A stretch of 6,862 bases of DNA from Ruminococcaceae bacterium UBA4306 (GTDB lineage: Bacteria > Bacillota > Clostridia > Oscillospirales > Acutalibacteraceae): positions 841 through 7,702 of the forward strand of contig DGUQ01000008.1 in the NCBI GenBank assembly GCA_002394725.1, written 5' to 3'. The notes under the pieces were generated by a model that was given only the letters and a program-made list of their open reading frames with translations, searched no databases and was not told the origin of the DNA. Of this stretch, positions 6,651 through 6,862 are shown in pieces. Each line of letters starts with the position of its first letter. Position 1 is the stretch's first letter. The translations under genes and the position numbers were made by a program.

Positions 6651-6862
6651 TTAGTGGTGGAACAATCTCATGCCCGTGAACGCCATCGCCATGCCGTACT
6701 TGTCACAGCAGTCGATGACAGCGTCATCACGGATGGAGCCGCCGGGCTCCGCGATATATTTGACGCCGCTCTTGTACGCTCTTTCAATATTGTCGGAGAA
6801 CGGGAAGAACGCGTCCGAGCCGAGCGCAACATTATCGATGGTGTCGAGATACGCTCTCTGCT
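6651..6862 (-). CDS. purH: AICAR formyltransferase (PurH or its stand-alone transformylase form), C-terminal fragment
   Basis: The minus-strand frame that ends at TAA (6651-6653) gives 69 residues running off the window edge. It contains LGSDAFFPFSDNIERA, YIAEPGGSIRDD, and the end AFTGMRLFHH. This is the highly conserved C-terminus of the AICAR transformylase domain, which converts AICAR + 10-formyl-THF to FAICAR, the ninth step to IMP. It is the first visible gene of the operon, upstream of purD. The N-terminal part is missing, so the sequence cannot show whether the protein is the bifunctional PurH (with an IMP cyclohydrolase domain, about 510 residues) or the shorter transformylase-only protein found in many Clostridia, where a separate cyclohydrolase completes the pathway. 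Confidence 0.93.
   Translation of the reverse strand, partial: QRAYLDTIDNVALGSDAFFPFSDNIERAYKSGVKYIAEPGGSIRDDAVIDCCDKYGMAMAFTGMRLFHH

Overview
The window looks like chromosomal DNA of a low-GC-lineage Gram-positive bacterium of the class Clostridia, most plausibly an Oscillospiraceae/Ruminococcaceae-type gut species. The reasons are the strong AGGAGG-type ribosome binding sites 7 bases before each start, the clostridial single-chain (clade II) PurL, the PurD sequence style and a small lipoprotein of a kind common in that group. Species cannot be fixed from the sequence alone.

Layout. Positions 1-56 (minus strand) hold the first 18 codons of rpsJ, encoding ribosomal protein S10, usually the first gene of the S10 ribosomal-protein operon. 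Behind it lies a near-consensus promoter (337-365) and a leader of about 270 bases that contains several hairpins, including a convincing intrinsic terminator/attenuator at 144-175. Diverging from it, a strong promoter (540-568) drives a single gene on the plus strand (601-1380) for a secreted lipoprotein of unknown function. That gene ends at a 12-bp-stem terminator (1411-1440). The remaining 5.4 kb are on the minus strand and form the 3' part of a de novo purine biosynthesis operon, transcribed from right to left: purH (C-terminal 69 codons only, 6651-6862), purD (5227-6492) and purL (1485-5177). purL converges with the lipoprotein gene, and a palindrome lies just after its stop.

Function. 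PurD makes glycinamide ribonucleotide from phosphoribosylamine and glycine. PurL later amidates formylglycinamide ribonucleotide. The PurH formyltransferase domain inserts the second formyl carbon near the end of the pathway to IMP. The promoter and any purine-sensing control of this operon lie outside the window, to the right.

The most unusual non-coding structure is the 158-base purH-purD spacer. It is almost entirely a 129-base inverted-repeat element (6522-6650). Its 40-base arms are each built of five 7-base units (consensus GGTTAAT-like), and it encloses two perfect 6-bp hairpins. The other item worth following is the candidate attenuator in the rpsJ leader. No mobile-element gene, CRISPR array, tRNA or rRNA was seen.
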